From Bacteroidaceae bacterium (GTDB taxonomy: Bacteria > Bacteroidota > Bacteroidia > Bacteroidales > Bacteroidaceae), in assembly GCA_017551925.1 (NCBI GenBank), contig JAFZKA010000031.1, positions 1-64,000 on the forward strand: DNA of 64,000 nt, in the 5' to 3' direction. Position numbers and translations under genes: made by a program. Below the pieces are notes generated by a model, which saw only the letters and a program-made list of their open reading frames with translations, had not been told where the DNA came from and ran no database searches. Of this stretch, positions 16,710 to 25,851 are shown one piece after another (position 1 is the first letter of the stretch; each line of letters opens with the position of its first letter).

Positions 16710-17906
16710 ATGATAAAAGCAAATCTGAATTTTTCAAAATTGCCACAGCGATACCTGTTTCTGGATATTGCCAAGAGGGTAGCGGCATTCAGTGAGAAAC
16801 ACCCCGATGCAGATATCATCCGCATGGGCATAGGTGATGTAACCAAACCGCTGGCTCCTGCCGTAATAGAGGCCATGCATAAGGCTGTCGATGACTGCGC
16901 AGAATCGGCCACCTTTCACGGTTACGGCCCGGAACGCGGTTATAAGTGGCTCAGAGAGGCAATTGTAAAAGGTGATTACGCTCCGCTTGGAGTTCAAATG
17001 GATCCCGATGATATTTTTATAAATGACGGCGCCAAGAGTGATACCGGCAACATAGGTGACATACTTGCACCCGGTACAGTGGTAGGCATTACAGACCCTG
17101 TTTATCCCGTATATGTTGACACCAACCTTATGCGCGGCAATGTAATAAAGTACATTACCTGCAGTGCAGAGAACGGTTTTACGGGCGATATTCCAACAGA
17201 AAAGTTGGATGTAATCTACCTTTGCTACCCGAATAACCCCACAGGTGCCGTGATAACCCGCAGCAAGTTGAAACAATGGGTTGACTACGCTCTTGAGGCC
17301 GGTGCTCTCATCATGTATGATTCAGCATATGAAGCATTCATCCGCAATACCGATATCCCGCATTCCATCTATGAAATAGAGGGTGCCAGACAGTGCGCCA
17401 TAGAGTTCCGCAGTTTCTCCAAGACAGCAGGATTTACAGGAGTAAGATGCGGTTATACCGTTATCCCTCAGGAACTTATGGTAAAAGATGAAAGCGGCCA
17501 AAAGGTAAATCTGAACGCCCTCTGGGAACGCCGCCAAAGTTGCAAGTTCAACGGCGCCTCATACATCTCCCAGTGCGGAGCCCTTGCCGTATATTCCGAC
17601 CAAGGCCGAGCCCAAACCCGAGCCACCATTGACTACTACCTTGAGACTGCCCGTATCGTACGTGAGAGCATGCAGGAGATAGGATTGAATCCACAAGGAG
17701 GCGAGAATGCACCATATATTTGGGCTCAGACACCTGGTGGCATGGATTCATGGGAATTCTTTGACATGCTGTTGGAAAAAGCCCAGGTAGTTGTAACCCC
17801 CGGCAGCGGTTTCGGTCCCGCCGGCCAAGGTTATTTCCGAATAACCTCCTTCGCCGACCGCCAGAGAACAATAGAAGCAATGGAAAGATTTAAAAACATG
17901 ATATAG
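16710..17906 (+). CDS. dapL: LL-diaminopimelate aminotransferase
   Basis: 398-residue class I/II PLP aminotransferase. It begins MIKANLNFSKLPQRYLF and contains the DapL-type segments RMGIGDVTKPL and FHGYGPERGYKWLREAI, and the PLP lysine in FRSFSKTAGFTGVRCGYTV. DapL converts tetrahydrodipicolinate directly to LL-DAP using glutamate as amino donor, bypassing DapD/DapC/DapE. It is adjacent to dapF, which uses its product. Length is normal. The last part of the gene is followed by a large palindromic element (17911-18045) that may end the gltB-gltD-dapF-dapL transcript. Confidence 0.93.
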   Translation: MIKANLNFSKLPQRYLFLDIAKRVAAFSEKHPDADIIRMGIGDVTKPLAPAVIEAMHKAVDDCAESATFHGYGPERGYKWLREAIVKGDYAPLGVQMDPDDIFINDGAKSDTGNIGDILAPGTVVGITDPVYPVYVDTNLMRGNVIKYITCSAENGFTGDIPTEKLDVIYLCYPNNPTGAVITRSKLKQWVDYALEAGALIMYDSAYEAFIRNTDIPHSIYEIEGARQCAIEFRSFSKTAGFTGVRCGYTVIPQELMVKDESGQKVNLNALWERRQSCKFNGASYISQCGALAVYSDQGRAQTRATIDYYLETARIVRESMQEIGLNPQGGENAPYIWAQTPGGMDSWEFFDMLLEKAQVVVTPGSGFGPAGQGYFRITSFADRQRTIEAMERFKNMI

Positions 17907-17910
17907 TATG

Positions 17911-18045
17911 CATAAAAACTATTATATGGTCTCCAAACCCGTCGCCACCCTCGGCGCGTCAGAGGGAGGGGCCCGCTCCGAAGGAGTGGGAGGGATAGGC
18001 CCCTTTGGGGCCGTAGGTTGGGAGATCATATAATAGTTTTTATAT
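17911..18045. repeat. Large imperfect palindrome, MITE-like, between dapL and carA
   Basis: Outer arms of about 29 bp: CATAAAAACTATTATATGG at 17911 with its near-exact complement ending at 18045, continuing into TCTCC.AACC / GGTTGGGAGA. The roughly 75-nt interior is G+C-rich and holds the smaller palindromes CTCCGAAGGAG and GGCCCCTTTGGGGCC. The overall form is that of a folded RNA or a non-autonomous mobile repeat. No ORF inside. Confidence 0.75.
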
Positions 18046-18057
18046 GATAAAATAATA

Positions 18058-19137
18058 ATGGAAAGAGAAGCAGTACTTATCCTAGAAGACGGAACAAGTT
18101 ATAAAGGCCGCTCGTTCGGATATGAAAAATCCGTATCGGGCGAACTTGTGTTCTATACAGCCATGACGGGCTATCCGGAGAGCCTAAGCGACCCGTCATA
18201 CAAAGGCCAGATCCTTGTGCCTACATTCCCCCTGATAGGCAACTACGGAGTGCCCGGTGACGAGACAGTCAATGGAATTTCAAAGTTTTACGAGTCGGAC
18301 AGAATCCAGTGTTCGGCTCTTGTCATAGCCCAGTATTCGGCCGAGTACAGCCACTGGGATTCAGCCAAGAGCCTGGGCGAATGGCTCAAAAAATGGCAGG
18401 TACCAGGTATATACGGCATTGATACAAGGGCACTTACCAAGCGTCTTAGAGAGAAAGGCGCCATGCTTGGCAAGATAGTGTTCGGCGATGAGGACATTCC
18501 GTTCTATGATCCCAACAAGGACAATCTGGTAGCACAGGTATCATGCCCCGAGATCAGGCACTACGGAAACGGCAAGTACAAGGTGCTCATGGTTGACTGC
18601 GGAATGAAGAACAACATTCTGCGCTGCCTGCTTGACTACGATGTTCAGATTAAGCGCGTTCCATGGGATTATGATTTCAGTAATGAGGATTATGACGGCC
18701 TGTTCATTTCAAACGGCCCCGGTGATCCCGCCATGTGCACTAAAACAGTGGAGCATATACGTGAGGCCCTTAAGCAGGACCGCCCAATTATGGGTATCTG
18801 CCTTGGCAATCAGTTGCTTGCTTTGGCAGCCGGTGCCAAGACCTACAAACTCAAGTACGGTCACCGCGGACACAACCAGACAGTACGCATACCCGGTACC
18901 CACAAGTGCTTTGTGACATCACAGAACCACGGTTTTGCCATTGATGACAACACTCTGCCTGCTGACTGGGAGCGTATGTTCGAGAATCTGAATGACGGTA
19001 CCAATGAGGGAATTAAGCACAAGACCAAGCCTTTCTTCTCAACCCAGTTCCATCCTGAGGCATCAAGCGGTCCTACCGATACAGGTAACCTGTTCGGCGT
19101 GTTCGTTGAAAACATGAAACAATACTCAAAGAAATGA
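18058..19137 (+). CDS. carA: Carbamoyl-phosphate synthase small subunit (glutaminase)
   Basis: 359 residues; hydrolyses glutamine and channels ammonia to CarB. The N-terminal CarA domain begins MEREAVLILEDGTSYKGRSFG and the C-terminal class I glutaminase has ISNGPGDPA, the nucleophile Cys in GICLGNQLLALAAG and the catalytic His in TQFHPEAS. Asn replaces the usual His in GICLGHQ, which should not affect the triad. carB begins 4 nt after the stop. The gene starts just behind the palindromic element at 17911-18045, which may hold or disrupt its promoter. Confidence 0.96.
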   Translation: MEREAVLILEDGTSYKGRSFGYEKSVSGELVFYTAMTGYPESLSDPSYKGQILVPTFPLIGNYGVPGDETVNGISKFYESDRIQCSALVIAQYSAEYSHWDSAKSLGEWLKKWQVPGIYGIDTRALTKRLREKGAMLGKIVFGDEDIPFYDPNKDNLVAQVSCPEIRHYGNGKYKVLMVDCGMKNNILRCLLDYDVQIKRVPWDYDFSNEDYDGLFISNGPGDPAMCTKTVEHIREALKQDRPIMGICLGNQLLALAAGAKTYKLKYGHRGHNQTVRIPGTHKCFVTSQNHGFAIDDNTLPADWERMFENLNDGTNEGIKHKTKPFFSTQFHPEASSGPTDTGNLFGVFVENMKQYSKK

Positions 19138-19141
19138 TGCT

Positions 19142-22100
19142 ATGGAAGATGTAAAGAGAGTACTTGTGCTCGGTTCAGGAGCACTCAAGATAGGTCAGTC
19201 AGGTGAGTTTGACTATTCAGGATCACAGGCCCTGAAGGCTCTGCGTGAGGACGGCAAGTTCACAATCCTAATAAATCCCAATGTGGCTACGGTCCAGACA
19301 TCAGAGGGTGTGGCAGATGCCATATATTACCTGCCCATCACTCCCGCATTTGTGGAGAAGGTTATCCAGAAGGAGCATCCTGACGGCATAATGCTTGCAT
19401 TCGGCGGTCAGACCGCCCTTAACTGCGGCGTGGAACTCTACAAGAGCGGTATTCTGGAGAAATACGGTATCAAGGTGCTTGGAACTCCGGTTCAGGCCAT
19501 CATAAACACTGAGGACCGTGAACTCTTTGCCGATATGATGCGCTCCATCGGCGTCAAGACACCTCGCAGTGAGGCCGTGAACAACATGGAGGAGGCACTG
19601 AAGGTCGTAAAGGAGATAGGTTATCCCGTTATCGTACGTGCCGCCTATACACTTGGCGGTCTTGGATCAGGTTTCTGCTCCAATGATGAGGAACTCAAGA
19701 AAGTTGCAGCAAGTGCATTCTCATATTCACCCCAGATACTTGTTGAGGAGTCACTAAAGGGCTGGAAGGAGATTGAGTACGAGGTTGTGCGTGACCGTTA
19801 TGACAACTGCATCACAGTCTGCAACATGGAGAACTTTGACCCGCTGGGCATACATACAGGTGAGAGCGTGGTGGTGGCTCCGTCACAGACACTCAGTGAC
19901 CATGAGTATCATAAACTGCGCCGTATAGCAATTGATATAATCCGTCACGTGGGCATAGTGGGAGAGTGCAACGTTCAGTATGCGCTGGACCCCAACTCTG
20001 ATGATTACCGTGTGATTGAGGTGAATGCCCGTCTGAGCCGTTCATCGGCCCTGGCATCAAAGGCTACCGGTTATCCTTTGGCATTCGTTGCTGCAAAACT
20101 GGGCTTAGGCTACGGTCTGGATGAAATTCCCAATTCCGTGACCAAGGTTACATCGGCCTGCTTTGAACCCGCCCTGGACTATGTAGTCTGCAAGATACCG
20201 CGCTGGGATCTGGGTAAGTTTGAGGGCGTGTCACGTCTGATAGGTTCCAGCATGAAGTCTGTGGGTGAGATCATGTCTATAGGCCGTACCTTTGAGGAGG
20301 CTATCCAGAAGGGTATGCGTATGATAGGTCAGGGCCTGCACGGATTTGTATGCAACAACGTGCATGTGCCAGATATTGAGGCTGAACTGTGCAATCCTAC
20401 AGACCGCCGTCTGCCGGCCATTGAGCAGGCTTTTGCACAGGGCTATACCGTTGATAAACTGCATGAACTGACCAAGATTGACAAGTGGTTCCTGTGCCGC
20501 TTGGCAAACATTCACAATATCAAGGAGCAACTGGCTGCTGCCGGCAGTCTTGACAAGGTTTCTGAAGACCTGTTGCGTGAAGCCAAATGCATGGGATTCA
20601 GTGATTATCAGATAGGTAAACTTACCATAAAAGGTGATGAGTTGAATCCTCATGAGAAACAGGCTGCCGTACGTAAGTTCCGTAAGGGCCTTGGCATTCT
20701 GCCGGTTGTAAAGCAGATTGATACGCTTGCCGGTGAGTATCCCGCCTTTACCAATTACCTCTATCTGACATATAACGGCTCAGAGAATGATGTTGAGTTT
20801 GAGCAGGACGGCAAGTCTGTGGTTGTGCTGGGTAGCGGTGCGTACCGTATAGGATCAAGCGTTGAGTTTGACTGGTGCGGTGTGGCTGCAGTGCGCAAGA
20901 TCCAGGAGATGGGTTATCGCGCTGTAATGATTAACTACAACCCTGAGACCGTAAGTACTGATTACGATACATGTGACCGTCTGTTCTTTGATGAACTGAC
21001 TCTGGAGCGTGTTCTTGATATATGTGACCTGGAGACTCCCAAGGGCGTTATAGTATCAACAGGCGGACAGATTCCAAACAACCTGGCTCTGCTGCTTGAC
21101 CATGAGGGCGTGAACATTCTTGGTACATCGGCCAAGTCAATTGATATGGCAGAGGACCGTCAGAAATTCTCTGAGATGTGTGACTCTCTGGGTATTGACC
21201 AACCGCGCTGGAAAGAGCTTACCAGCATGGATGATATCTGGAGTTTTGTCGATGAGGTGGGGCTGCCCGTGCTTATCCGTCCTTCATACGTGCTCTCAGG
21301 TGCTGCAATGCGTGTGGTTACTGACCGCAAGGAACTTGAGACCGCACTCAACAATGCGGCTGTGGTAAGCCAGGAACATCCGGTTGTGGTGACTGAGTTC
21401 CTGCAGCGTGCCAAGGAGGTTGAGATAGATGCTGTGGCTCAGAACGGCGTAATCAAGTGCTACGCCATAAGTGAGCATATTGAGTTTGCCGGAGTGCACT
21501 CAGGTGATGCTACGGTGGTGTTCCCGGCACAGAAACTGTACTATGAGACCATACGTCAGATCAAGAAGATATCCAAGAAGATTGCCGGTGCCCTGAACAT
21601 ATCAGGACCCTTCAATATCCAGTTCCTGGCCAAGGAGAACAGCATCAAGGTTATCGAATGCAATCTTCGCGCATCACGTTCGTTCCCGTTCGTATCAAAG
21701 ATTACCAAGTTCAACTTTATCGGTATGGCCACAGAGATAATGCTGGGCAAGGAGGTTGAGCCTTTCGGCAAGACATTTGCCGATATTGACTATGTTGGTG
21801 TAAAGTGCTCACAGTTCTCATTTGCACGTCTGCTCAAGGCTGATCCGATACTGGGCGTGGACATGGCATCGACCGGTGAGGTTGCCTGTGTAGGTGACAA
21901 CTACCATGAGGCTCTGCTCAAGAGTATGATTTCTGTGGGAACACGTGTTCCGTCAAAGGATAAGGGCATTCTGCTGTCATCGGGCCCAACCAAGTCAAAG
22001 ATTGACCTGCTGGATGCCGCCCATATCCTGCATGACTACGGCTATAAGATTTATGCTACCAGCGGTACCGCCAAGTTCCTTGAGGAGAACGGAATAACCG

Positions 22101-22366
22101 TGCAGGAGGTGTTGCACTGGCCTGATTCTGAGGAGAAACCTAATGTGATAGACTATATGCGCGGCGGTAAGATTGACCTGGTGATCAACATTCCCAAGAA
22201 CAATACCCAGCGTGAGTTGCAGAACGGCTACCAGATAAGGCGTACTGCTGTTGACTTCAATATTCCGCTTATCACAAACGCCCGTCAGGCAAGTGCATTC
22301 ATTTATGCGTTCTGCAAGATTGGTGTTGACGGATTGGCTATTAAGCGCATTGACGAATATATTTAA
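19142..22366 (+). CDS. carB: Carbamoyl-phosphate synthase large subunit
   Basis: 1074 residues with the duplicated ATP-grasp architecture: first half VLVLGSGALKIGQSGEFDYSG, second half VVVLGSGAYRIGSSVEFDWCG, and the C-terminal MGS-like allosteric domain (SSGPTKSKIDLLDAAHILHDYGYKI, split here only for description). It makes carbamoyl phosphate for pyrimidine and arginine synthesis. Length equals the family norm. It forms an operon with carA and purF (13-nt gap), so two glutamine-dependent nucleotide pathways are transcribed together. Confidence 0.96.
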   Translation: MEDVKRVLVLGSGALKIGQSGEFDYSGSQALKALREDGKFTILINPNVATVQTSEGVADAIYYLPITPAFVEKVIQKEHPDGIMLAFGGQTALNCGVELYKSGILEKYGIKVLGTPVQAIINTEDRELFADMMRSIGVKTPRSEAVNNMEEALKVVKEIGYPVIVRAAYTLGGLGSGFCSNDEELKKVAASAFSYSPQILVEESLKGWKEIEYEVVRDRYDNCITVCNMENFDPLGIHTGESVVVAPSQTLSDHEYHKLRRIAIDIIRHVGIVGECNVQYALDPNSDDYRVIEVNARLSRSSALASKATGYPLAFVAAKLGLGYGLDEIPNSVTKVTSACFEPALDYVVCKIPRWDLGKFEGVSRLIGSSMKSVGEIMSIGRTFEEAIQKGMRMIGQGLHGFVCNNVHVPDIEAELCNPTDRRLPAIEQAFAQGYTVDKLHELTKIDKWFLCRLANIHNIKEQLAAAGSLDKVSEDLLREAKCMGFSDYQIGKLTIKGDELNPHEKQAAVRKFRKGLGILPVVKQIDTLAGEYPAFTNYLYLTYNGSENDVEFEQDGKSVVVLGSGAYRIGSSVEFDWCGVAAVRKIQEMGYRAVMINYNPETVSTDYDTCDRLFFDELTLERVLDICDLETPKGVIVSTGGQIPNNLALLLDHEGVNILGTSAKSIDMAEDRQKFSEMCDSLGIDQPRWKELTSMDDIWSFVDEVGLPVLIRPSYVLSGAAMRVVTDRKELETALNNAAVVSQEHPVVVTEFLQRAKEVEIDAVAQNGVIKCYAISEHIEFAGVHSGDATVVFPAQKLYYETIRQIKKISKKIAGALNISGPFNIQFLAKENSIKVIECNLRASRSFPFVSKITKFNFIGMATEIMLGKEVEPFGKTFADIDYVGVKCSQFSFARLLKADPILGVDMASTGEVACVGDNYHEALLKSMISVGTRVPSKDKGILLSSGPTKSKIDLLDAAHILHDYGYKIYATSGTAKFLEENGITVQEVLHWPDSEEKPNVIDYMRGGKIDLVINIPKNNTQRELQNGYQIRRTAVDFNIPLITNARQASAFIYAFCKIGVDGLAIKRIDEYI

Positions 22367-22378
22367 TCTTATATAGAT

Positions 22379-23770
22379 ATGGAAGAGCTGCATCATGAGT
22401 GTGGAGTATTTGGTATTTACGGGGTGGAAAACGCCGCGCAGTATGCCTATTATGCGTTGCACAGTTTGCAGCATCGCGGTCAGCAGGGTTGCGGAATAGT
22501 TTCGGCCGATGCTGACGGTCAGTTCCATCTGCACAAGGGGGCCGGCCTGGTGATAGAGATATTCGGTGAGAAGCATCTGGATGAACTTACCGGTAACATT
22601 GCCATAGGTCATGTGCGTTATCCCACTACCAATGTGGGCGGTCTGGAGAATATTCAACCTTTTACATTCCATCATTATACGGGCAATTTTGCCATTGCTC
22701 ATAATGGTAACATAATCAACTCCAAGGAGTTGCGTATGTATCTGGAGCGCCGTGGCAGCCTGCTTCAGACTACATCGGACAGTGAGTTGTTTGCCCATCT
22801 CATCAAGAAAGACCCCACTGAGGAGGATCGTATAACCAACCTGATCAACGCCCTGAATATGATTGAAGGCGCTTTCTCATTGGTTATTATGACTCCCAAC
22901 CGCATCTATGCCTGCCGTGACAAATACGGATTTCATCCGCTTTCAATAGCAAAACTGGGTGAAGGCTATGTGGTGGCCAGTGAGACCTGTGCTTTTGATG
23001 CCATAGGCGCTGAGTTTATACGTGATGTCAACCCCGGTGAGATTATTTCAATTGACCATCACGGCATACGCTCAAATGATTACTCCAAACTCAAGAGCAA
23101 CCGTATGTGCGTAATGGAGTACATCTATTTTGCACGTCCTGACAGCGATATAGAGGGCTGCAATGTCCACTCGTTCCGCAAACTTTCAGGCCGTCTGCTA
23201 TATGAGGAGTGCCCGATTGATGCCGATATCGTGGTGGGTGTGCCTGATTCAAGCCTCAGTGCCGCCATGGGTTACGCTGAGGCCAGTGGCATTCCGTATG
23301 AGATGGGCCTGCTCAAGAGCAAATATGTGGGCCGCACGTTCATTCAGCCTAAGCAGGAACTGCGTGACAAGGGCGTCAAAATGAAACTTTCACCTGTGCG
23401 CAGCATTGTGAACGGCAAGCGGGTGATACTTATTGATGACTCCATTGTGCGCGGCACTACATCACGTCAGATTGTGCGTATGCTGCGTGAGGCAGGTGCC
23501 ACTGAGGTGCACGTCTGCATTGCCAGCCCCAAGTACGCGTATCCCTGCTACTACGGTGTTGATACCGGCACCTACGATGAACTTATCGGTGCGAGCCATA
23601 CTGTTGAGGAGATTCGTGAGTACATAGGTGCAGACTCACTGTACTATCTGTCACTTGAGGCACTCTACAAATCATCGGGACGCTCCATGGATAAGTGTGC
23701 TCTTTGCACCGCCTGCTTTAATGGTGATTATCCCACCAACCTCTACGCTCACACTGACGACCGCAAGTAA
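22379..23770 (+). CDS. purF: Amidophosphoribosyltransferase
   Basis: 463 residues; first committed step of purine synthesis, PRPP plus glutamine to phosphoribosylamine. The chain begins MEELHHECGVFGIYG, so a 7-residue propeptide would be removed to expose the Cys nucleophile, as in the Bacillus-type enzyme. HRGQQGCGIV and the PRPP loop VILIDDSIVRGTT are present. The late cysteines (CALCTACFNGDYPT) fit the 4Fe-4S-containing subfamily. A second, aberrant PurF-like protein is encoded at 28981-30417. It is the last gene of the carA-carB-purF run. Confidence 0.94.
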   Translation: MEELHHECGVFGIYGVENAAQYAYYALHSLQHRGQQGCGIVSADADGQFHLHKGAGLVIEIFGEKHLDELTGNIAIGHVRYPTTNVGGLENIQPFTFHHYTGNFAIAHNGNIINSKELRMYLERRGSLLQTTSDSELFAHLIKKDPTEEDRITNLINALNMIEGAFSLVIMTPNRIYACRDKYGFHPLSIAKLGEGYVVASETCAFDAIGAEFIRDVNPGEIISIDHHGIRSNDYSKLKSNRMCVMEYIYFARPDSDIEGCNVHSFRKLSGRLLYEECPIDADIVVGVPDSSLSAAMGYAEASGIPYEMGLLKSKYVGRTFIQPKQELRDKGVKMKLSPVRSIVNGKRVILIDDSIVRGTTSRQIVRMLREAGATEVHVCIASPKYAYPCYYGVDTGTYDELIGASHTVEEIREYIGADSLYYLSLEALYKSSGRSMDKCALCTACFNGDYPTNLYAHTDDRK

Positions 23771-23783
23771 TCTCTCGCAGATA

Positions 23784-23874
23784 ATGCAATTGGGGACAGT
23801 CCCCTTTTGCACTGTTTTAAGTTGTTGATAACTAAATGCAAAATGATGCAAAAGGGGACTGTCCCCAATTGCAT
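23784..23874. repeat. REPIN-like element: two inverted GGGGACTGTCCCC palindromes
   Basis: The 28-bp arm 23784-23811 is the exact reverse complement of 23847-23874, and each arm itself contains the palindrome GGGGAC(A/T)GTCCCC. A 35-nt A+T-rich spacer separates them. Two inverted REP units form a REPIN, the kind of element mobilised by REP-associated tyrosine transposases. No such transposase gene is in this window. It lies between purF and the FNT gene. Confidence 0.8.
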
Positions 23875-23882
23875 CATTTTGT

Positions 23883-23890
23883 TACCTTTG
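23883..23890 (+). promoter_or_regulatory. Promoter -7 box directly before the FNT gene
   Basis: TACCTTTG only 4 nt before the ATG at 23895. Transcription normally starts 5-7 nt after this box, which would give a leaderless or near-leaderless mRNA. Confidence 0.55.
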
Positions 23891-23894
23891 CACT

Positions 23895-24503
23895 ATGGGA
23901 AAGTTCAGTATTATAATTAAGTCTTCGATTTTAGCAGGTATCTGCATTGGTATAGCAGGATTCGGGTTTCTGGCTCTTGGCGGTGTAGTGGGAGCGGTAA
24001 TGTTCGCTTTCGGACTGATTACAGTAGTTTGTTACAAACTAAAATTGTACACCGGTACTGCCGGGTTTATTGAGAAGGGACAGGTTGGTGATTTGCTGCT
24101 GATCCTGATTGGCAATATAATAGGTTGCCTGCTTGTGGCTTTGCTTGCCAGAGTATCGCCGATGCCGCTGCAGGAGGCTGCCCAGAAAATTCTGGCCGGC
24201 CGTCTGGCTATAGGTCCTGTACGTGCAGGTCTGCTCGCCATAGGTTGCGGATTCCTCATGACCACGGCTGTAACGTTTGCCCGCCGTAACCAATGGCTGC
24301 CGCTGCTTTTTGCAGTACCTATGTTTATCTTATGCGGATTCCCGCACTGTATAGCCGATGCGTTTTACTATCTGACTGTTCCTTTCAGTTTCATTAAAGA
24401 GAATCTGGGGAGTGTGCTGATACTGTACGTTTGTCTGGTCATTGGCAATTTCATAGGTTGCAACCTCTACCGGTTGATCATGATAGGTGAGGAGAAGGTA
24501 TAA
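23895..24503 (+). CDS. Formate/nitrite transporter (FNT) family-like membrane protein
   Basis: 202 residues with about six hydrophobic segments and internal symmetry. YTGTAGFIEKG corresponds to the first half-repeat FTGN-type motif, and CGFPHCIADAFYY to the second-half SG.EH.(I/V)AN motif with the central pore His. FNT channels carry formate, nitrite, lactate or hydrosulfide. It is shorter than typical FNTs (about 250-285 aa), mostly through short termini and loops, so the substrate is uncertain. It is monocistronic; a hairpin follows at 24507-24534. The ATG at 23895 is the only sensible start, because the next Met falls inside the second membrane region. Confidence 0.7.
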   Translation: MGKFSIIIKSSILAGICIGIAGFGFLALGGVVGAVMFAFGLITVVCYKLKLYTGTAGFIEKGQVGDLLLILIGNIIGCLLVALLARVSPMPLQEAAQKILAGRLAIGPVRAGLLAIGCGFLMTTAVTFARRNQWLPLLFAVPMFILCGFPHCIADAFYYLTVPFSFIKENLGSVLILYVCLVIGNFIGCNLYRLIMIGEEKV

Positions 24504-24506
24504 CCA

Positions 24507-24534
24507 AACAGCCCGACCTCCCGGTCAGGCTGTT
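24507..24534 (+). terminator. Hairpin after the FNT gene
   Basis: AACAGCCCGACC pairs with GGTCAGGCTGTT around TCCC (one C-A mismatch). There is no long T-tract, so termination efficiency is uncertain. Confidence 0.6.
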
Positions 24535-24811
24535 CGAACTATTAACCCTAAACTTATGAAAATCAAATATCTTTGTGTATTTACATTGCTTTTCTTACGT
24601 CGTTCGTAATTTAGATTCCAAAAATACAAAAAGGTTAAGTGATTAAGTTAATCAATTATACTCAATTAACATAACGATTAACATTATTATGCGCGTAAAA
24701 ATAGCCATAATAAAAAGTAAATCAGCAATATAAATAAATTATTGCTGATTTTTACTTTTAACTATAGATTGTCAATTTGTAAACTATAATAGTTCCTTTT
24801 GTGCTATTGTA
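24535..24811. other. Intergenic region between FNT and the esterase
   Basis: A+T-rich, with no supported gene. It contains a 17-codon ORF (24556-24609) whose product begins MKIKYLCVFTLLFL, resembling an isolated signal-peptide start. A convergent terminator hairpin (24712-24758) pairs AAAAGTAAATCAGCAATA with TATTGCTGATTTTTACTTTT and would end transcription from either side. Confidence 0.6.
24712..24758. terminator. Bidirectional terminator downstream of the esterase
   Basis: An 18-bp stem with a two-base bulge, flanked by A and T runs. It lies between two convergent genes. Confidence 0.75.
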
Positions 24812-25816
24812 CTAGTAAATCTGTGACGGCGTGTTTGCGGTTTTTGACTCCGCTTTTAAATAGAGGTCAAATATGTTTTTGCCTGTCCAGCGGTTGGTGG
24901 GGATATCGGCTTCATTCAGTGTGGCGTCAAGTATTGACGGGCGATTCTCAAAAGCCATTTCAACAAATGAACAGAAAATATCGGTTGATCCCGGTAGCCA
25001 GCATGAAACTTCATGATAGTTGCCTTCACAGCGAATAGTCCAGTGATTGAAATTCTGTTTGTCCATAACCTTATCAATCTTGCTTGCACCGCGCATCTTG
25101 GGCTGGAACGGCATTCCGAATGACTTATATGATACAATCCTGTCTTTTGTTCCGTGAAACATCAGAGTAGGTGCCGGAGGTGTCTTGTACTTGAGATCCT
25201 TTTTTTTGCATAACAGGCCGCCTGCATATGGCACCACGGCGGCAGGTTTCCATCCTTGCGGCAGCGAACTTGCAGTGGGTTGCGAGTTTGCTCTGGCGTG
25301 ATCAAGTTCCAGTACGGTTACTGCTCCTGCAGAGTTGCCGGTAAGCACAACACGTTCAGTGTTTATGTCAAGCATATCGGCATTGTTGCATATCCATTCT
25401 ATTGCATCGGAGCAGTCTTCAATAGCCAGGTCTATGCACTTTCTGAACATGGCCGTGTATTTAAAGAGACTGTTGTGCTCTGATACAAGTTGCTGGTCAC
25501 GCAACCCCAGTCGGTAATCTATGGATATGACGGTAAAACCGCGCTCTAAAAGCGGTTCGGCAGACTGCCTGATATAAAGGTTGTCACGGGTACCCAGATA
25601 GAAACCTCCTCCGAACAGGACCACTACACAGGCTTTGTCTGCACGCGGATTGGCAGGTTTATATACATCCAGATACAGTACAGAGTCACGCGTGGAATAC
25701 ATGTATGTCTTGGGGGCGGGCAGATTGCTGCTCTGTGCTGAGACTGTACTTGCTGTCATGCTACAGAACAGCAAAGCCAGGATTGAATGCTTTATTATTG
25801 TGCTTACTTTTCTCAT
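24812..25816 (-). CDS. Secreted alpha/beta-hydrolase (esterase/lipase-like)
   Basis: 334 residues with a signal peptide (MRKVSTIIKHSILALLF... cleaved around VSAQ, residue 28). The alpha/beta-hydrolase fold is shown by the oxyanion-hole strand VVLFGGGFYLG, the nucleophile elbow GNSAGA, an acid residue in FHGTKDRIV and a His in EGNYHEVS. This arrangement resembles the feruloyl/acetyl esterase (BD-FAE/carboxylesterase) branch that deacylates polysaccharide side chains, but the substrate cannot be read from sequence. It stands alone, with a TATATTTG -7 box at 25843-25836 on the minus strand. Confidence 0.8.
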   Translation of the reverse strand: MRKVSTIIKHSILALLFCSMTASTVSAQSSNLPAPKTYMYSTRDSVLYLDVYKPANPRADKACVVVLFGGGFYLGTRDNLYIRQSAEPLLERGFTVISIDYRLGLRDQQLVSEHNSLFKYTAMFRKCIDLAIEDCSDAIEWICNNADMLDINTERVVLTGNSAGAVTVLELDHARANSQPTASSLPQGWKPAAVVPYAGGLLCKKKDLKYKTPPAPTLMFHGTKDRIVSYKSFGMPFQPKMRGASKIDKVMDKQNFNHWTIRCEGNYHEVSCWLPGSTDIFCSFVEMAFENRPSILDATLNEADIPTNRWTGKNIFDLYLKAESKTANTPSQIY

Positions 25817-25835
25817 ACTTGCAACATTGATATCA

Positions 25836-25843
25836 CAAATATA
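25836..25843 (-). promoter_or_regulatory. Promoter -7 box of the esterase gene
   Basis: TATATTTG on the minus strand, 20 nt before the ATG at 25816. Confidence 0.6.
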
Positions 25844-25851
25844 ATTAAATC

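Noticed and set aside
21995-22798. 267-codon minus-strand ORF across carB and purF
   Set aside because: Shadow of the coding strand; both overlapped genes are clear, conserved enzymes. The same holds for the long minus-strand ORFs at 5824-6486 and 9168-9947.
24556-24609. 17-codon ORF resembling a signal-peptide start
   Set aside because: Too short and without partner sequence; mentioned only as a possible relic.
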